DNA of 64,000 nt from Mycolicibacterium crocinum (GCF_022370635.2 NZ_CP092362.2:186001-250000); one strand, 5' to 3'; shown: positions 45,370 through 54,382, counted from the first letter of the stretch. Numbers and translations: made by a program. Notes: a model not told the origin generated them from the sequence alone.

Positions 45370-46163
45370 GCACCCTTTCCCGGCTGTTGAATGTCGCTGC
45401 CGATGAATCCGGCTTCGTGGGCGAGGCGAGCGGACCGGCGGACAAACGCGCCTACGGCGGCCACCTCGCCGCGCAGGCCATGGCGGCGGCCTGCCACACC
45501 GTGGACGCCGACAAATCACCGACGAGCATGCACGTGCAGTTCCTGCGCGGCGGCGATGCGGGCGCGCCGGTCCACTACGAGGTCGAGCACGTCTACGACG
45601 GACGCACCGCGGCGTCGCGACGGGCGCTGGCCCGCCAGGAGGGGCGGTTGCTGACCGTCGCGACCGTCTCGTTCTCGGCGCAGGCCGACGGTCCCGAGCA
45701 TGCGGCAACGTCGACGACGTCCGGTGATCCCGAGCAACTGGCCGCGACCGGCCCGATCGGGCCGGCCCCGTCGCTGCCGCTCGATGAGATCGACATTCGC
45801 TACGAAGATGACCGCAGCACAGGCGAATTCGTGCGCCGGCTGTGGTGGCGAATCACCGTGCCGCTGGACGGTCCGGCGTGGCTGGGTGCCTGCGCGGCGG
45901 TCTACGTCACCGACATCTACGGCATCGACCCGGTGCTGCAGGTGCACGGCCGCTCGATGGTCGACCGCAGCCACCGCACCGCCACCACCGACTCATCGAT
46001 CTGGTTCCACCGGCCGATCGACGCCGGACAGTGGAACCTGCTCGAATCGCGGTCCCCGGCCGCCGCGCGCGGCCGGGGCCTGGTGACCCTGAATCTCTAC
46101 GACGCCGACAAGATCGTGACCGCCACGCTGGTTCAGGAAGGGCTGGCGATCGTGCGGTCCTGA
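45366..46163 (+). CDS. Acyl-CoA thioesterase II (TesB-like)
   Basis: This 265-residue double-hotdog thioesterase has YGGHLAAQAMAAA and SMHVQFLRGGD in the N-terminal hotdog. The C-terminal hotdog has RTATTDSSIWFHRP, LLESRSPAAARGRGL and LVQEGLAIVR. The family hydrolyses medium- and long-chain acyl-CoA. It starts in an ATGA overlap with the CoA transferase and ends in a 31-bp convergent overlap with a TetR gene. Confidence 0.9.
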   Translation: MSTLSRLLNVAADESGFVGEASGPADKRAYGGHLAAQAMAAACHTVDADKSPTSMHVQFLRGGDAGAPVHYEVEHVYDGRTAASRRALARQEGRLLTVATVSFSAQADGPEHAATSTTSGDPEQLAATGPIGPAPSLPLDEIDIRYEDDRSTGEFVRRLWWRITVPLDGPAWLGACAAVYVTDIYGIDPVLQVHGRSMVDRSHRTATTDSSIWFHRPIDAGQWNLLESRSPAAARGRGLVTLNLYDADKIVTATLVQEGLAIVRS

Positions 46164-46798
46164 GGCCGAGCCCGCCGGGCCTGCCGGTCGGTGGCCAGCG
46201 CGCGGGTCTCGTCCGACAACGGCGCGCCCAGCATCGCGGCGACGGTGTCGACCAGATGGCTGACGAACAGGCGGTCGTCGGCGTGCGGTGCGGTGGCCGC
46301 GCGGCGGCCCAACTCCACCGCGGCGTAGACCAGCGCACCCAGCCGTGGATGCAGGGTGACTGCCAGCGGGTCGAGCATGGGCTCGAGCAGAGCGCGCCAG
46401 CGCTGCAGGCTGCCGGAGCGTCCGGTGAGGTCGAACGAGGGCACCGGCCGGTTCAGCAGGTCGGCGTGGACGCGCAGGAACGCCGGACCCCCGTCGGGGT
46501 CGGCCAGTTTGGCGGCCAGCGGACGGACCAGCGCCGACGCCATCGCCCGCATCGATGGCTTCGCCTCGTCCTCGATCGCGTCGAGCAGCGCATCGCGCCG
46601 GGCGTCGACCACCGGAAGGTGCTTGTCGGCGATCGCCGCCAGCACCCCGGCGCGGTCGGCGAAGTGATACTGCACCGCCATCACATTGCGGGCCCCAGCC
46701 TCGCGGGCGATCTCCCGCAGGCTGACGCCGTCGACCCCTCGTTCGGCGAACAGCCGCTCGGCCGTCGCCACCAGATTGGCCGAGGTGTCAGCGGCCAT
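46133..46798 (-). CDS. TetR family transcriptional regulator
   Basis: This 221-residue regulator has an N-terminal helix-turn-helix (ATAERLFAERGVDGVSLREI, then AREAGARNVMAVQYHFADR) of the AcrR type, in which MAVQYHF replaces the usual LYYHF. The C-terminal ligand domain contains FLRVHADLLNRP. It lies 11 bases downstream of the acyl-CoA dehydrogenase gene and is probably cotranscribed with it, suggesting control by an acyl-CoA or related ligand. Confidence 0.87.
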   Translation of the reverse strand: MAADTSANLVATAERLFAERGVDGVSLREIAREAGARNVMAVQYHFADRAGVLAAIADKHLPVVDARRDALLDAIEDEAKPSMRAMASALVRPLAAKLADPDGGPAFLRVHADLLNRPVPSFDLTGRSGSLQRWRALLEPMLDPLAVTLHPRLGALVYAAVELGRRAATAPHADDRLFVSHLVDTVAAMLGAPLSDETRALATDRQARRARPQDRTIASPS

Positions 46799-46809
46799 CT
46801 AGCGCGCCG

Positions 46810-48105
46810 TCACAGCTCGGCGACTTCGTGCTCGAGCAGCTCGGCGAGCTTGGCCTGCGCTGCTGCGCGCCGGGTCGGGATGTGCTGCGACGGGAATAGC
46901 GTGTCGACCGGTTCGTACTCCTTGAGGGTGCGGCGGGCGACGGTCAGCTTGTGCACCTCGGTGGGACCGTCGGCGATCGCCAGTGACTCTGCACCCACCA
47001 ACATCTTCACGAACGGCATCTCGTCGGAAACGCCCAGTGCGCCATGCAAATGCATGGCCCGCTGCACGACGTCGTGCAGCACCTGCGGCATGGCGACTTT
47101 CACGGCGGCGATGTCGCGGCGCACCTTCTGGTAGTCGTGGTACTTGTCGATCTTCCACGCGGTGCGCAGCACCAGCAGCCGGAACTGTTCGATCTGGATC
47201 CAGCTGTCGGCGATCTTCTCCTGCGTCATCTGGTAATCCCCGAGCGGGCCGCGACGGGTCTGGCGCGACACCGCGCGCTCGCACATCATGTCAAAAGCCC
47301 TGCGGGCCAACGCGATCGTGCGCATCGCGTGGTGCACGCGGCCGCCGCCAAGCCGGGTCTGCGCGATCGCGAACGCCTGACCCTCGCCGCCGAGAACGTG
47401 GTCGGCCGGCACCCGCACGTCGTTGTAGCGGATATAGCCGTGCCCGGCGCGGTCGTCCGACTCGCCACCCACGCCGACATTGCGGATGATCTCGATACCG
47501 GGTGTCTCGGCAGGCACGATGAACAGCGACATCTTCTGGTGGGTGCGGGCTTCGGGGCTGGTGACCACCATGACGATGAAGAAGCTCGCGTTGCGGGCAT
47601 TGGAGGAAAACCACTTCTCTCCGTTGATCACCCACTCGTCGCCGTCACGCTCGGCGTGCGTGGTGAACAGGCCGGGATCCGAGCCGCCATGCGGTTCGGT
47701 CATCGAGTAACACGACGAGATCTCACCGTTGAGCAGTGGCTGCAGATAGCGCTTCTTCTGTTCCTCGGTACCGAACATGGCCAGAATCTCGGCGTTGCCG
47801 GAGTCGGGTGCTTGCGATCCGAAAACCGAAGGCGCCCAACGAGAGCGCCCGACGATCTCGTTCAGCAGCGCCAGCTTGACCTGTCCGTAGCCCTGGCCCC
47901 CGAGCTCCGGGCTCAGATGCGCCGCCCATAGGCCTTGCTCGCGAACCGCCTGCTGCAACGGCCGCAACACTCTGAGCACCTGCGGGTTGGTCTTCTCGTA
48001 CGGGTCCAGCGGCGCGAAGTCGAGCGGTTCAAGCTTCTCGCGCATGAACTCTTCGACCCAGTCGAGCTTCTTCTGGTACTCGGGGTCGGTTTCGAAGTCC
48101 CACAT
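46810..48105 (-). CDS. Acyl-CoA dehydrogenase family protein
   Basis: This 431-residue FAD enzyme introduces a double bond into acyl-CoA. It has CYSMTEPHGGSDPGL and WVINGEKWFSSNA in the middle domain. The C-terminal helical domain has YQMTQEKIADSWIQ and MHLHGALGVSDEMPFVKML. The protein starts MWDFETDPEYQKKLDWVEEF. The substrate is not evident; this subclass often serves branched or steroid-derived acyl-CoA. It heads an operon with the downstream TetR gene. Confidence 0.92.
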   Translation of the reverse strand: MWDFETDPEYQKKLDWVEEFMREKLEPLDFAPLDPYEKTNPQVLRVLRPLQQAVREQGLWAAHLSPELGGQGYGQVKLALLNEIVGRSRWAPSVFGSQAPDSGNAEILAMFGTEEQKKRYLQPLLNGEISSCYSMTEPHGGSDPGLFTTHAERDGDEWVINGEKWFSSNARNASFFIVMVVTSPEARTHQKMSLFIVPAETPGIEIIRNVGVGGESDDRAGHGYIRYNDVRVPADHVLGGEGQAFAIAQTRLGGGRVHHAMRTIALARRAFDMMCERAVSRQTRRGPLGDYQMTQEKIADSWIQIEQFRLLVLRTAWKIDKYHDYQKVRRDIAAVKVAMPQVLHDVVQRAMHLHGALGVSDEMPFVKMLVGAESLAIADGPTEVHKLTVARRTLKEYEPVDTLFPSQHIPTRRAAAQAKLAELLEHEVAEL

Positions 48106-48282
48106 GGTGTCGTCCTCGGGGTCGGCAGCGTTAAGGCGCCGCGATCATAACTTCATGCAGCTGTATTAATCAATGAACGACTACGGGTTTGCGCCGCCGG
48201 ACTACGGGTTTTCCAGGGCTCAGTCGGTGGTGGCTCCGGGGCAAGGTGGTCGCATGGCCCCCCTACGAAAGGTATTCGGATC
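48106..48282. promoter_or_regulatory. Divergent promoter region with direct repeats
   Basis: This 177-bp region separates the divergent acyl-CoA dehydrogenase and NmrA-like genes. The 12-mer GACTACGGGTTT occurs twice, at 48179-48190 and 48200-48211, exactly 21 bp apart (two helical turns). An AT-rich patch with CAGCTGTATTAATCAATG, perhaps near a promoter, lies at about 48159-48176. The binding protein is unknown. Confidence 0.5.
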
Positions 48283-49026
48283 ATGAAGATCACCGTCCTC
48301 GGAGCCACCGGACTGATCGGCAGTCGCGTCGTCACCCTGTTGCGGACGGCCGGACATGAGGTCACACCTGCTGCTCGCAGCGCAGGTGTGGATGCGGTGA
48401 CCGGACAGGGACTCGACGGGGCGCTCGCCGGCGCCGACGTCGTCGTCGACGTCACCAATGCACCGTCGTTGGACGCCGAACCCGTCATGACCTTCTTCAC
48501 CGCCGAATCTGCGAATCTGGTCGCGGCGGCCAAAGCCGCAGCGGTCAACCACATCGTGGTCTTGTCGATCGTCGGGGTCGACGCCTTGCCCGACAGCGGC
48601 TACGCGGGGGCCAAGGTTGTGCAGGAGAAGACCGTCACTGGATCGGGTGTGCCCTACACCATCGTGCGGGCCACCCAGTTTCACGAGTTCACCGAAAGGA
48701 TCGTCGGATCACTGCTGGTCGACGGCACCTACCGGGTACCGGATGCCAGAATCCAACCAATATCCGCAGCAGAGGTGGCCGCCGTGGTCGCCGAGGCGGC
48801 GCAAGCCACCCCAGTGAACGGTGTCATCGACGTCGGCGGTCCGGAAAAGATGACTTTCGCACAGCTGGTTCGCGTCGTCTCTGCAGTCCGGGGGCGGCAG
48901 GCGCCGATCGTTGTGGATTCCGCTGCCACCTACTTCGGCATCCCGGTTGACCAACACAGCTTGGTCACCGGACACGGTGCCGTGATCACCGATACGACGC
49001 TGGCGGATTGGCTAACAGCCGAATGA
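48283..49026 (+). CDS. NmrA-like NAD(P)-binding protein (atypical SDR)
   Basis: This 247-residue protein has an N-terminal Rossmann motif GATGLIGSRVV, then VDVTNAPSL, and YAGAKVVQEKTV in place of the classical catalytic Tyr-x-x-x-Lys. It belongs to the NmrA/HSCARG or NAD(P)-dependent epimerase-like group, which acts as a reductase or redox sensor. The ATG follows GAAAGG at good spacing. It starts a rightward operon upstream of the PRC/MgtE-N gene (4 bases away). Confidence 0.82.
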   Translation: MKITVLGATGLIGSRVVTLLRTAGHEVTPAARSAGVDAVTGQGLDGALAGADVVVDVTNAPSLDAEPVMTFFTAESANLVAAAKAAAVNHIVVLSIVGVDALPDSGYAGAKVVQEKTVTGSGVPYTIVRATQFHEFTERIVGSLLVDGTYRVPDARIQPISAAEVAAVVAEAAQATPVNGVIDVGGPEKMTFAQLVRVVSAVRGRQAPIVVDSAATYFGIPVDQHSLVTGHGAVITDTTLADWLTAE

Positions 49027-49029
49027 GCG

Positions 49030-49944
49030 TTGCGTCGATACCTACGAAGCGGAGCCCGGGCTGAGCCGGGACGACCGGACTCGCTGCCCGCAGCCATTCG
49101 GATCAGGCATGCTTCCACAGTGCTGCTGCTCAGCCGGGTCACCGGCCAGGACGTCTGTGGGGCCGACGGGCAGGTGGTCGGCCGATTGGCTGATCTCACC
49201 GTCAGCCTAGGGCAGCAGTCCGGCCGGCAGCTCGTCGAACGGCTGCTGGTCAACCGCCGCCACGATGTGCCGCTGCTGGTGCCCTGGGAGCAGGTGATCC
49301 GCTTCGAGCGGAACCGGGTCGCCATCGCGGCCGGTGACCAGTTCACCGATGTCGAACTGCCCGAGGACGAAATCCTGTTGAAGCGCGACGTATTGGACAC
49401 CCAGGTGATCGACGTGGTGGGCCAGCGGCTGGCTCGGGTCGCCGACGTGGTGCTGACTCGCACCGATGCCGGCCGCATCGAACTCGTCGGTGTGGAGGTC
49501 GGATTCGGCGCGGTATTGCGGCGCCTGCGAATGAAACGACTCGCCGCCGGCGCCGGTCGTGACGTCATCGACTGGGCCGACGTGCACCTGACCTCCGAAC
49601 GGGGCCATGCCGCCCAACTCGCCTGCCCGCGGTCTGCCGTGCATCACCTCGACGCGCGGGGCCTGGCCGCTCTGGTCAGCCGGGTGGACACCGAGTCGGC
49701 GGCCGAGATCCTGGCGATCAAGGACCCGACCGCCGCCGCTGACGCGGTGCGTGCCGCCCACCCGGTAGTCGGCGAACGGGTACTGCGTGCCCTACCCGAC
49801 ACCGATGCCGCAGAGATCGTCGCGGCGATGCCCGAGGAACACGCGGGGCGGTGGCGGGCGCGGCTGAGACACGCCCCGGGCCGGCACTTCCTGCGCTCGC
49901 GGGTCTGGCCGCGGCGCCGCCAGTCCAGGCGGCCGGGTTCATGA
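49030..49944 (+). CDS. PRC-barrel and MgtE N-terminal domain protein
   Basis: This soluble protein (304 residues if a TTG at 49030 is used; a GTG at 49120 may be the true start) has a PRC-barrel (LSRVTGQDVCGADGQVVGRL), a second one (DVLDTQVIDVVGQRLARVAD) and a C-terminal MgtE intracellular-N-like helical domain (EILAIKDPTAAADAV and EIVAAMPEEHAGRW). In MgtE this N-domain closes the channel when cytosolic Mg2+ is high. It has no membrane segment, and its stop overlaps the next transporter start by ATGA. It therefore looks like a detached Mg2+-sensing partner. Confidence 0.78.
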   Translation: MRRYLRSGARAEPGRPDSLPAAIRIRHASTVLLLSRVTGQDVCGADGQVVGRLADLTVSLGQQSGRQLVERLLVNRRHDVPLLVPWEQVIRFERNRVAIAAGDQFTDVELPEDEILLKRDVLDTQVIDVVGQRLARVADVVLTRTDAGRIELVGVEVGFGAVLRRLRMKRLAAGAGRDVIDWADVHLTSERGHAAQLACPRSAVHHLDARGLAALVSRVDTESAAEILAIKDPTAAADAVRAAHPVVGERVLRALPDTDAAEIVAAMPEEHAGRWRARLRHAPGRHFLRSRVWPRRRQSRRPGS

Positions 49945-51179
49945 GGGTCCTCACCCGCACCACCACCCGGTTCGGCGCACTGCTCGCCGTCCTCGGACCC
50001 GGACTGCTGGCCGGGCTGTCCGACGACGATCCGGCCGGTATCACCACCTACTCGGTGCTCGGTGCCGACCACGGCTACCAGCTGCTGTGGGTGCTGCTGC
50101 TGTCCACCGTCGCGCTGATCGTCTTCCACAGCCTGGCCGCCAGGATGGGGGTGGTCACCGGTCAAGGATTGATCGGGTTGGTGCGGCAGCGCTACGGCGT
50201 CCGGGTGGGTGCGGCCATCCTGGGCGCCCTGGTGATCGCCAACGTTGGGACCACGTGTGCCGAATTCGCCGGTATCGCAGCCGGATTCGAGCTCTTCGGG
50301 GTGTCCCGGTATGTCAGCGTCCCAGCCGCGGCGGTCGCCGTCTCGCTTCTGGTGCTGCGCGGCAGCTTCCACCGTGTCGAGCGGTTGCTGCTGGCGCTGT
50401 CCACGGTGTTCCTGGCCTACGTCGCCTCCGGGTTCCTGGCCAAGCCGGACTGGGGAGCCGCACTGCACGGAACGTTCGTGCCGACCATGCCGATGACCGC
50501 GCCCGCGATCGCGATCGTGACCGCCACCCTGGGCACCACGCTGGCGCCGTGGGGGTTGTCGTTCATGCAGTCTTACGCCGTCGACAAGAAACTTCGCACC
50601 GATGACCTCCCGCTGGAGCGGGTGGACGTGATCACCGGCGCGGTGCTCACGGGAGTCATCGGGTTCTTCGTGGTGGTCGCGTGCGCGGCGACCCTGCATC
50701 GCGACGGGCGTGGCATCGCCGACGCCGCCGATGCGGCCATCGCGCTGCAGCCGTTGGCCGGCGAGGCGGCGGGCACGCTCTTCGCCGTCGGACTGATCGG
50801 CGCGGCGTTCCTGGCCGCTTCGATCCTGCCGCTGTCGACGGCCTACGCCGTGTGCGAATACGCGGGTGTGGAGGCGGCGATCGACGATCCTTACCGCGAA
50901 GCCCGCACGTTCTACCTGACCTACGGGATCGTCACCGTGGTCGGCGCTGTCATCGTCCTGGCCCCCGATGCGCCGCTGGTGCCGATCCTGGTCGGCACCC
51001 AGGTACTCAACGCGGTGCTATTGGTGCCGCTGATGGTCGCGATGATCGGCCTGGGCCGCGATCGTGAGCTCATGGGCCGGTTCGCGATGCGCCGGGCCGG
51101 CACGATCGTCTACGGCGTCACCACCGTCGTTGTCGTGGTGTGTGTCGCTGCACTCGGCATCACCACGGTCTTCGGCTGA
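49941..51179 (+). CDS. NRAMP-like divalent cation transporter, probable Mg2+-type
   Basis: This 412-residue membrane protein has about 11 membrane segments. The first helix has LSDDDPAGITTYS in place of the classical NRAMP DPGN motif, and the sixth has TTLAPWGLSF in place of MPHN. The Asn-to-Gly and Met-to-Ala type changes occur in the NRAMP-related group shown to carry Mg2+ rather than Mn2+/Fe2+. It is translationally coupled to the MgtE-N/PRC protein, which supports Mg2+ as substrate. The substrate remains inferred; a Mn2+ transporter is the main alternative. Confidence 0.8.
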   Translation: MRVLTRTTTRFGALLAVLGPGLLAGLSDDDPAGITTYSVLGADHGYQLLWVLLLSTVALIVFHSLAARMGVVTGQGLIGLVRQRYGVRVGAAILGALVIANVGTTCAEFAGIAAGFELFGVSRYVSVPAAAVAVSLLVLRGSFHRVERLLLALSTVFLAYVASGFLAKPDWGAALHGTFVPTMPMTAPAIAIVTATLGTTLAPWGLSFMQSYAVDKKLRTDDLPLERVDVITGAVLTGVIGFFVVVACAATLHRDGRGIADAADAAIALQPLAGEAAGTLFAVGLIGAAFLAASILPLSTAYAVCEYAGVEAAIDDPYREARTFYLTYGIVTVVGAVIVLAPDAPLVPILVGTQVLNAVLLVPLMVAMIGLGRDRELMGRFAMRRAGTIVYGVTTVVVVVCVAALGITTVFG

Positions 51180-51477
51180 CAGCAGCCGGGCCCTCGTCAC
51201 CGGAGCCGACGGGGCAGCGTGCGCGGGCAGGCGGCATGCCCCCTGAGCCACCTGCGCCGCGACTGTCGCTGCCCCGCCGCTGCTCACGCCCTGCACCTGC
51301 CGCACACACGCGTTGCTTCGATGCGTGGGCATCGTGAGCCCCTCCGGTCCCCCAATACCCCATGAGGTATTCCCGATGATCGACGGTACGTCGGCGCCAT
51401 CACGCGTCGTCATAGTCCGGAGTCACCGGTAGCGAGGGACGTTCGTCCCCATCTCGCGGATATGTCAGGATCGCGGC
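51180..51477. other. Intergenic region with palindrome
   Basis: About 300 bases hold no convincing gene; the open frames crossing it run antisense into the transporter gene. The perfect inverted repeat AATACC-CCATGA-GGTATT occupies 51354-51371. It resembles ATACCC/GGGTAT-type sites of CsoR-family repressors, though with one C/G step fewer. It lies 106 bases before the enoyl-CoA hydratase start. It could also be a terminator stem without a T-tract. Confidence 0.45.
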
Positions 51478-52281
51478 GTGAGCAACGACGCCACGACAAT
51501 CGCTCTCGACGTCGACGACTCGGGCGTCGCCCTGATCACCCTGGACGGCCAGGAGCGGCTCAACGCGTTCTCCCCCGATACCGCCCGTGAGCTCGGCGAC
51601 GCCTACCGCCGGTGCGATGCCGACGACGCCGTCCGCGCTGTAGTCGTCACCGGTGCCGGGCGGGCATTCTGCGCCGGGGCCGACATGACCGCCGCGGCCG
51701 CGGCGTTTGAAAGTCCGCAGGAGGGTTTCAGCGCCTCGCCCATCCAGCCGCCGGCCTGGCGAGTGCGCAAACTGGTGATCGCCGCGATCAACGGTCCCGC
51801 CATCGGCATCGGGCTGACCCTGGCCCTGCAGTGCGACGTCCGGCTGGTGGCCGACGACGCCAAGCTCGCCATCCCACAGGTGCGCCGCGGCATGATCGGC
51901 GACTGCGCCGTGCATTACACCCTCAAACGTGCGGTGGGACTGGCGGTGGCCGCCGATGTCCTGCTCACCGGCCGCGGCTTCACCGGGGCCGAGGCTGCCG
52001 CTCTGGGCATCGCCAGCCGGGCGCTGCCCGCCCACGAGGTGCTGCCCGCGGCGCTGGAGTTGGCCCGCGACGTGGCGCGCTCCGCCAACCCCGCCTCGGT
52101 GGCCTACAGCAAGCGGCTGCTGTGGAGTGAGATCGACGCCGACGCAGTGGCCGCCGAGGAGACTACGGTGCACCTGAAACTGATGGGCGGCCCGGATGCG
52201 GCCGAGGGGCCGGCCGCCTGGCGGGAGAACCGGCCCCCGGTGTGGAAGTCGAGGGCTGGCGAGACGGGAGACCCTGCATGA
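51478..52281 (+). CDS. Enoyl-CoA hydratase/isomerase (crotonase family)
   Basis: This 267-residue protein has the crotonase oxyanion motif GAGRAFCAGADM at about residues 58-70 and the second half INGPAIGIGLTLALQCDVRL. Crotonases hydrate, isomerise or hydrolyse acyl-CoA. The start is a GTG after weak ribosome sequence. The SDR gene that follows begins in an ATGA overlap, so they may act in sequence on one acyl-CoA pathway. Confidence 0.9.
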   Translation: MSNDATTIALDVDDSGVALITLDGQERLNAFSPDTARELGDAYRRCDADDAVRAVVVTGAGRAFCAGADMTAAAAAFESPQEGFSASPIQPPAWRVRKLVIAAINGPAIGIGLTLALQCDVRLVADDAKLAIPQVRRGMIGDCAVHYTLKRAVGLAVAADVLLTGRGFTGAEAAALGIASRALPAHEVLPAALELARDVARSANPASVAYSKRLLWSEIDADAVAAEETTVHLKLMGGPDAAEGPAAWRENRPPVWKSRAGETGDPA

Positions 52282-53162
52282 CGACCACCGGCGAGGTTCT
52301 CTCTCGTGTCGACTTGACCGGTCGCACCGTCGTCATCACCGGGGCCTCGACGGGACTGGGGTTGCAGACCGCCCGCGCCATGCAAGCCGCCGGCGCGGAA
52401 ATCGTCGCCGCGGTACGCGATCTGGACAAGACGCGGGCCGCGATCGACTGCGAGACCGTACAACTCGAGCTCGGCGACCTGCGCTCGGCGCGCGCCGCAG
52501 CCGAGGCGATCGCCGGACGTCATGACCGCGTCGACGTGCTGATCAACAATGCCGGAGTGATGGCGCCACCGCTGATGCGCACCGTGCAGGGCTACGAAAT
52601 GCAGCTCGGCACAAATCATCTCGGCCACTTCGTGTTCACCACCGAGATGGCCGACGTGTTCGATCACGGCACCCGGATCGTCAACCTCAGCAGTCGCGGT
52701 CACCAACTCGGCGGAATCCGTTGGGACGACCCGAACTACGACGACGAAAGCGCATACGACAAATGGCAGGCCTACGGACAGAGCAAGACCGCCAACGTGT
52801 TGTTCACCGTGGAGGCCGAGCGGCGATGGGGCAAGCGCGGAGTCCATTCGTTCGCAGTGCATCCCGGGGTGGTGTTCACCGACCTGGCCCGGCACATGAC
52901 CCGCGCCGACTTCAGTGAGGGCGGCACCTTGGCCAACCTAGAGGTGACCGACGTCGAGCACGGCGCGGCCACCACGGTGTGGGCGGCCACCAGCCCCGAG
53001 CTCGACGGCCGCGGTGGGCTCTATCTCGAGGACTGCCGCGTCGCCGATCCGATGGTCGACGGTGTCGAGGGCGGCTACGCGCCATGGGCCGTCGACCCCG
53101 AACAGGCCGCCCGATTGTGGGAGTGGTCGCAGGCCCAGGCTGCGCTTAATTTGAGTGACTAG
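52278..53162 (+). CDS. SDR family oxidoreductase (WW-oxidoreductase-like)
   Basis: This 294-residue dehydrogenase begins at the ATG at 52278, overlapping the hydratase stop. It has the Rossmann motif TGASTGLGLQTARAM, NNAGVMAPP, NLSSRGHQLGG and the catalytic YGQSKTAN. The HHLGHF-like NHLGHFVFT places it with retinol-dehydrogenase or oxidoreductase SDRs common in actinobacteria. The substrate is unknown. Confidence 0.9.
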   Translation: MTTTGEVLSRVDLTGRTVVITGASTGLGLQTARAMQAAGAEIVAAVRDLDKTRAAIDCETVQLELGDLRSARAAAEAIAGRHDRVDVLINNAGVMAPPLMRTVQGYEMQLGTNHLGHFVFTTEMADVFDHGTRIVNLSSRGHQLGGIRWDDPNYDDESAYDKWQAYGQSKTANVLFTVEAERRWGKRGVHSFAVHPGVVFTDLARHMTRADFSEGGTLANLEVTDVEHGAATTVWAATSPELDGRGGLYLEDCRVADPMVDGVEGGYAPWAVDPEQAARLWEWSQAQAALNLSD

Positions 53163-53171
53163 CCTGCAGTG

Positions 53172-53777
53172 ATGTCGATCGACGTCCGTCCCGCCCGCAA
53201 GGCCGATATTCCGGCGTTGGCGCGGGTGTTGGCCCGGGCCTTCTACGACGACCCGGTGATGGCGTGGGTGCAACCCGACGCCGCGCGCCGTAAGGCTGCG
53301 CTGCCGGGACTGTTCAGTGCCCTGACCCGTCACCACTTCCTGGCCGGGCGCGGCACCGAGGTGGCGGTGTCGCCGGACGGGATCGCGGCGGCCGCGCTGT
53401 GGGATCCGCCCGGCGGGTGGCAGCAGTCGCCGCGCGAACAGCTGGCGATGCTGCCCGGCGTCATCCGCGCGTTCCGGGGCCGGCTGGCGGCCGGCCGGGT
53501 GGTCACCGACTTGATGAAGGAGAACCACCCCGAGGAGCCGCACTGGTATCTGGGCATCATCGGCAGCGACCCGACGGTGCGCGGCGGCGGCTTCGGGCAC
53601 GCGCTGATGGACTCCCGACTCGACCGGTGCGACGCCGAGTACGCCCCGGCCTACCTGGAGTCCAGCAACCCCGACAACATCCCGTACTACCAACGGTTCG
53701 GCTTCGAGGTGACCGGGGAGCTCACACTGCCCGAGGGCGGTCCGTCGCTGTGGCCGATGTGGCGGGCGCCTCGATGA
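53172..53777 (+). CDS. GNAT family N-acetyltransferase
   Basis: This 201-residue protein has a GNAT fold with the acetyl-CoA pyrophosphate motif as DPTVRGGGFGHALMD, slightly degenerate from R/QxxGxG/A. The C-terminal YLESSNPDNIPYYQRFGFEV is typical. The ATG at 53172 is preferred to an upstream GTG at 53169. It is 9 bases after the SDR gene. The substrate (amine, peptide or drug) is not evident. Confidence 0.87.
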   Translation: MSIDVRPARKADIPALARVLARAFYDDPVMAWVQPDAARRKAALPGLFSALTRHHFLAGRGTEVAVSPDGIAAAALWDPPGGWQQSPREQLAMLPGVIRAFRGRLAAGRVVTDLMKENHPEEPHWYLGIIGSDPTVRGGGFGHALMDSRLDRCDAEYAPAYLESSNPDNIPYYQRFGFEVTGELTLPEGGPSLWPMWRAPR

Positions 53778-53823
53778 GGGCGCCGGCGGTTTAGCCGCCC
53801 CGACCGCAGGGCACGCCGTTCCC

Positions 53824-54147
53824 ATGACCAATCCAGCGGATTTCCCCGAAGAAGGCGGCCCCGGCGACACTCTCAGCGGAACCGAGTCGCTCGACTCCGA
53901 CGAGGTGCGCAACAACGACGGCGATGATGTCGTCGACCCGCCGGAAGGTTGGAGTGGGGCAACCAAGTTCGGGATGACAGCGCGCGAGGAGCGCGAGGGC
54001 GAATCTTTGGACGCACGGCTCGGCGAAGAGGAGCCCGACGTGATCGCGGACATCGAACCGGACGACACCCCGGCCGATCGGGCCCACGATGGTCAGGTCA
54101 GCGGCACCCCCGAGGATGGTGACCCGCTGTACCCGGTGGTGGAGTGA
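53824..54147 (+). CDS. Small acidic protein, DUF5709-like
   Basis: This 107-residue acidic protein, without membrane segments, contains GDTLSGTESLDSDEV, VDPPEGWSGATKFGMT and EREGESLDARLGEEEPDV. The order of these blocks is the DUF5709 family pattern found in actinobacteria. No function is known. It is the last gene before the glgX region and is convergent with it. Confidence 0.78.
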   Translation: MTNPADFPEEGGPGDTLSGTESLDSDEVRNNDGDDVVDPPEGWSGATKFGMTAREEREGESLDARLGEEEPDVIADIEPDDTPADRAHDGQVSGTPEDGDPLYPVVE

Positions 54148-54382
54148 GCGCGTCCGCCCCTTCCGTATGATGTAACCGCTTCCGATTACAGCGAATTGAC
54201 GTCCGCGATGATCCGTTGTGGGCGTTTGCTGCGTGGTGAAATTTCCTTGAATTCAAGTTGGCGAAAACCGCGCAGCGCGCGTTCGAAGATTGTGATAATC
54301 GGGCCAGTGCTGCTGCGTACCATGGCGGGTCCCCCGGAGGGGAGGGGATCGGCCATGGTTCGTTGTTTCCCCAGGCTGGTCC
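54148..54382. other. Intergenic region between DUF5709 gene and glgX
   Basis: This 235-bp segment lies between convergent genes and has no convincing coding frame. It contains TGTAA/TTACA inverted arms (54171-54190), a 12-bp palindrome CTTGAATTCAAG (54246-54257) and a short TCCCC/GGGGA stem (54330-54343). It is less G+C-rich than its neighbours. Terminator function is possible; nothing stronger can be claimed. Confidence 0.35.

Noticed and set aside
51018..51413. Small gene across the region between the NRAMP-like and crotonase genes
   Set aside because: The frame runs mainly antisense to the transporter, has no ribosome site and no family resemblance.
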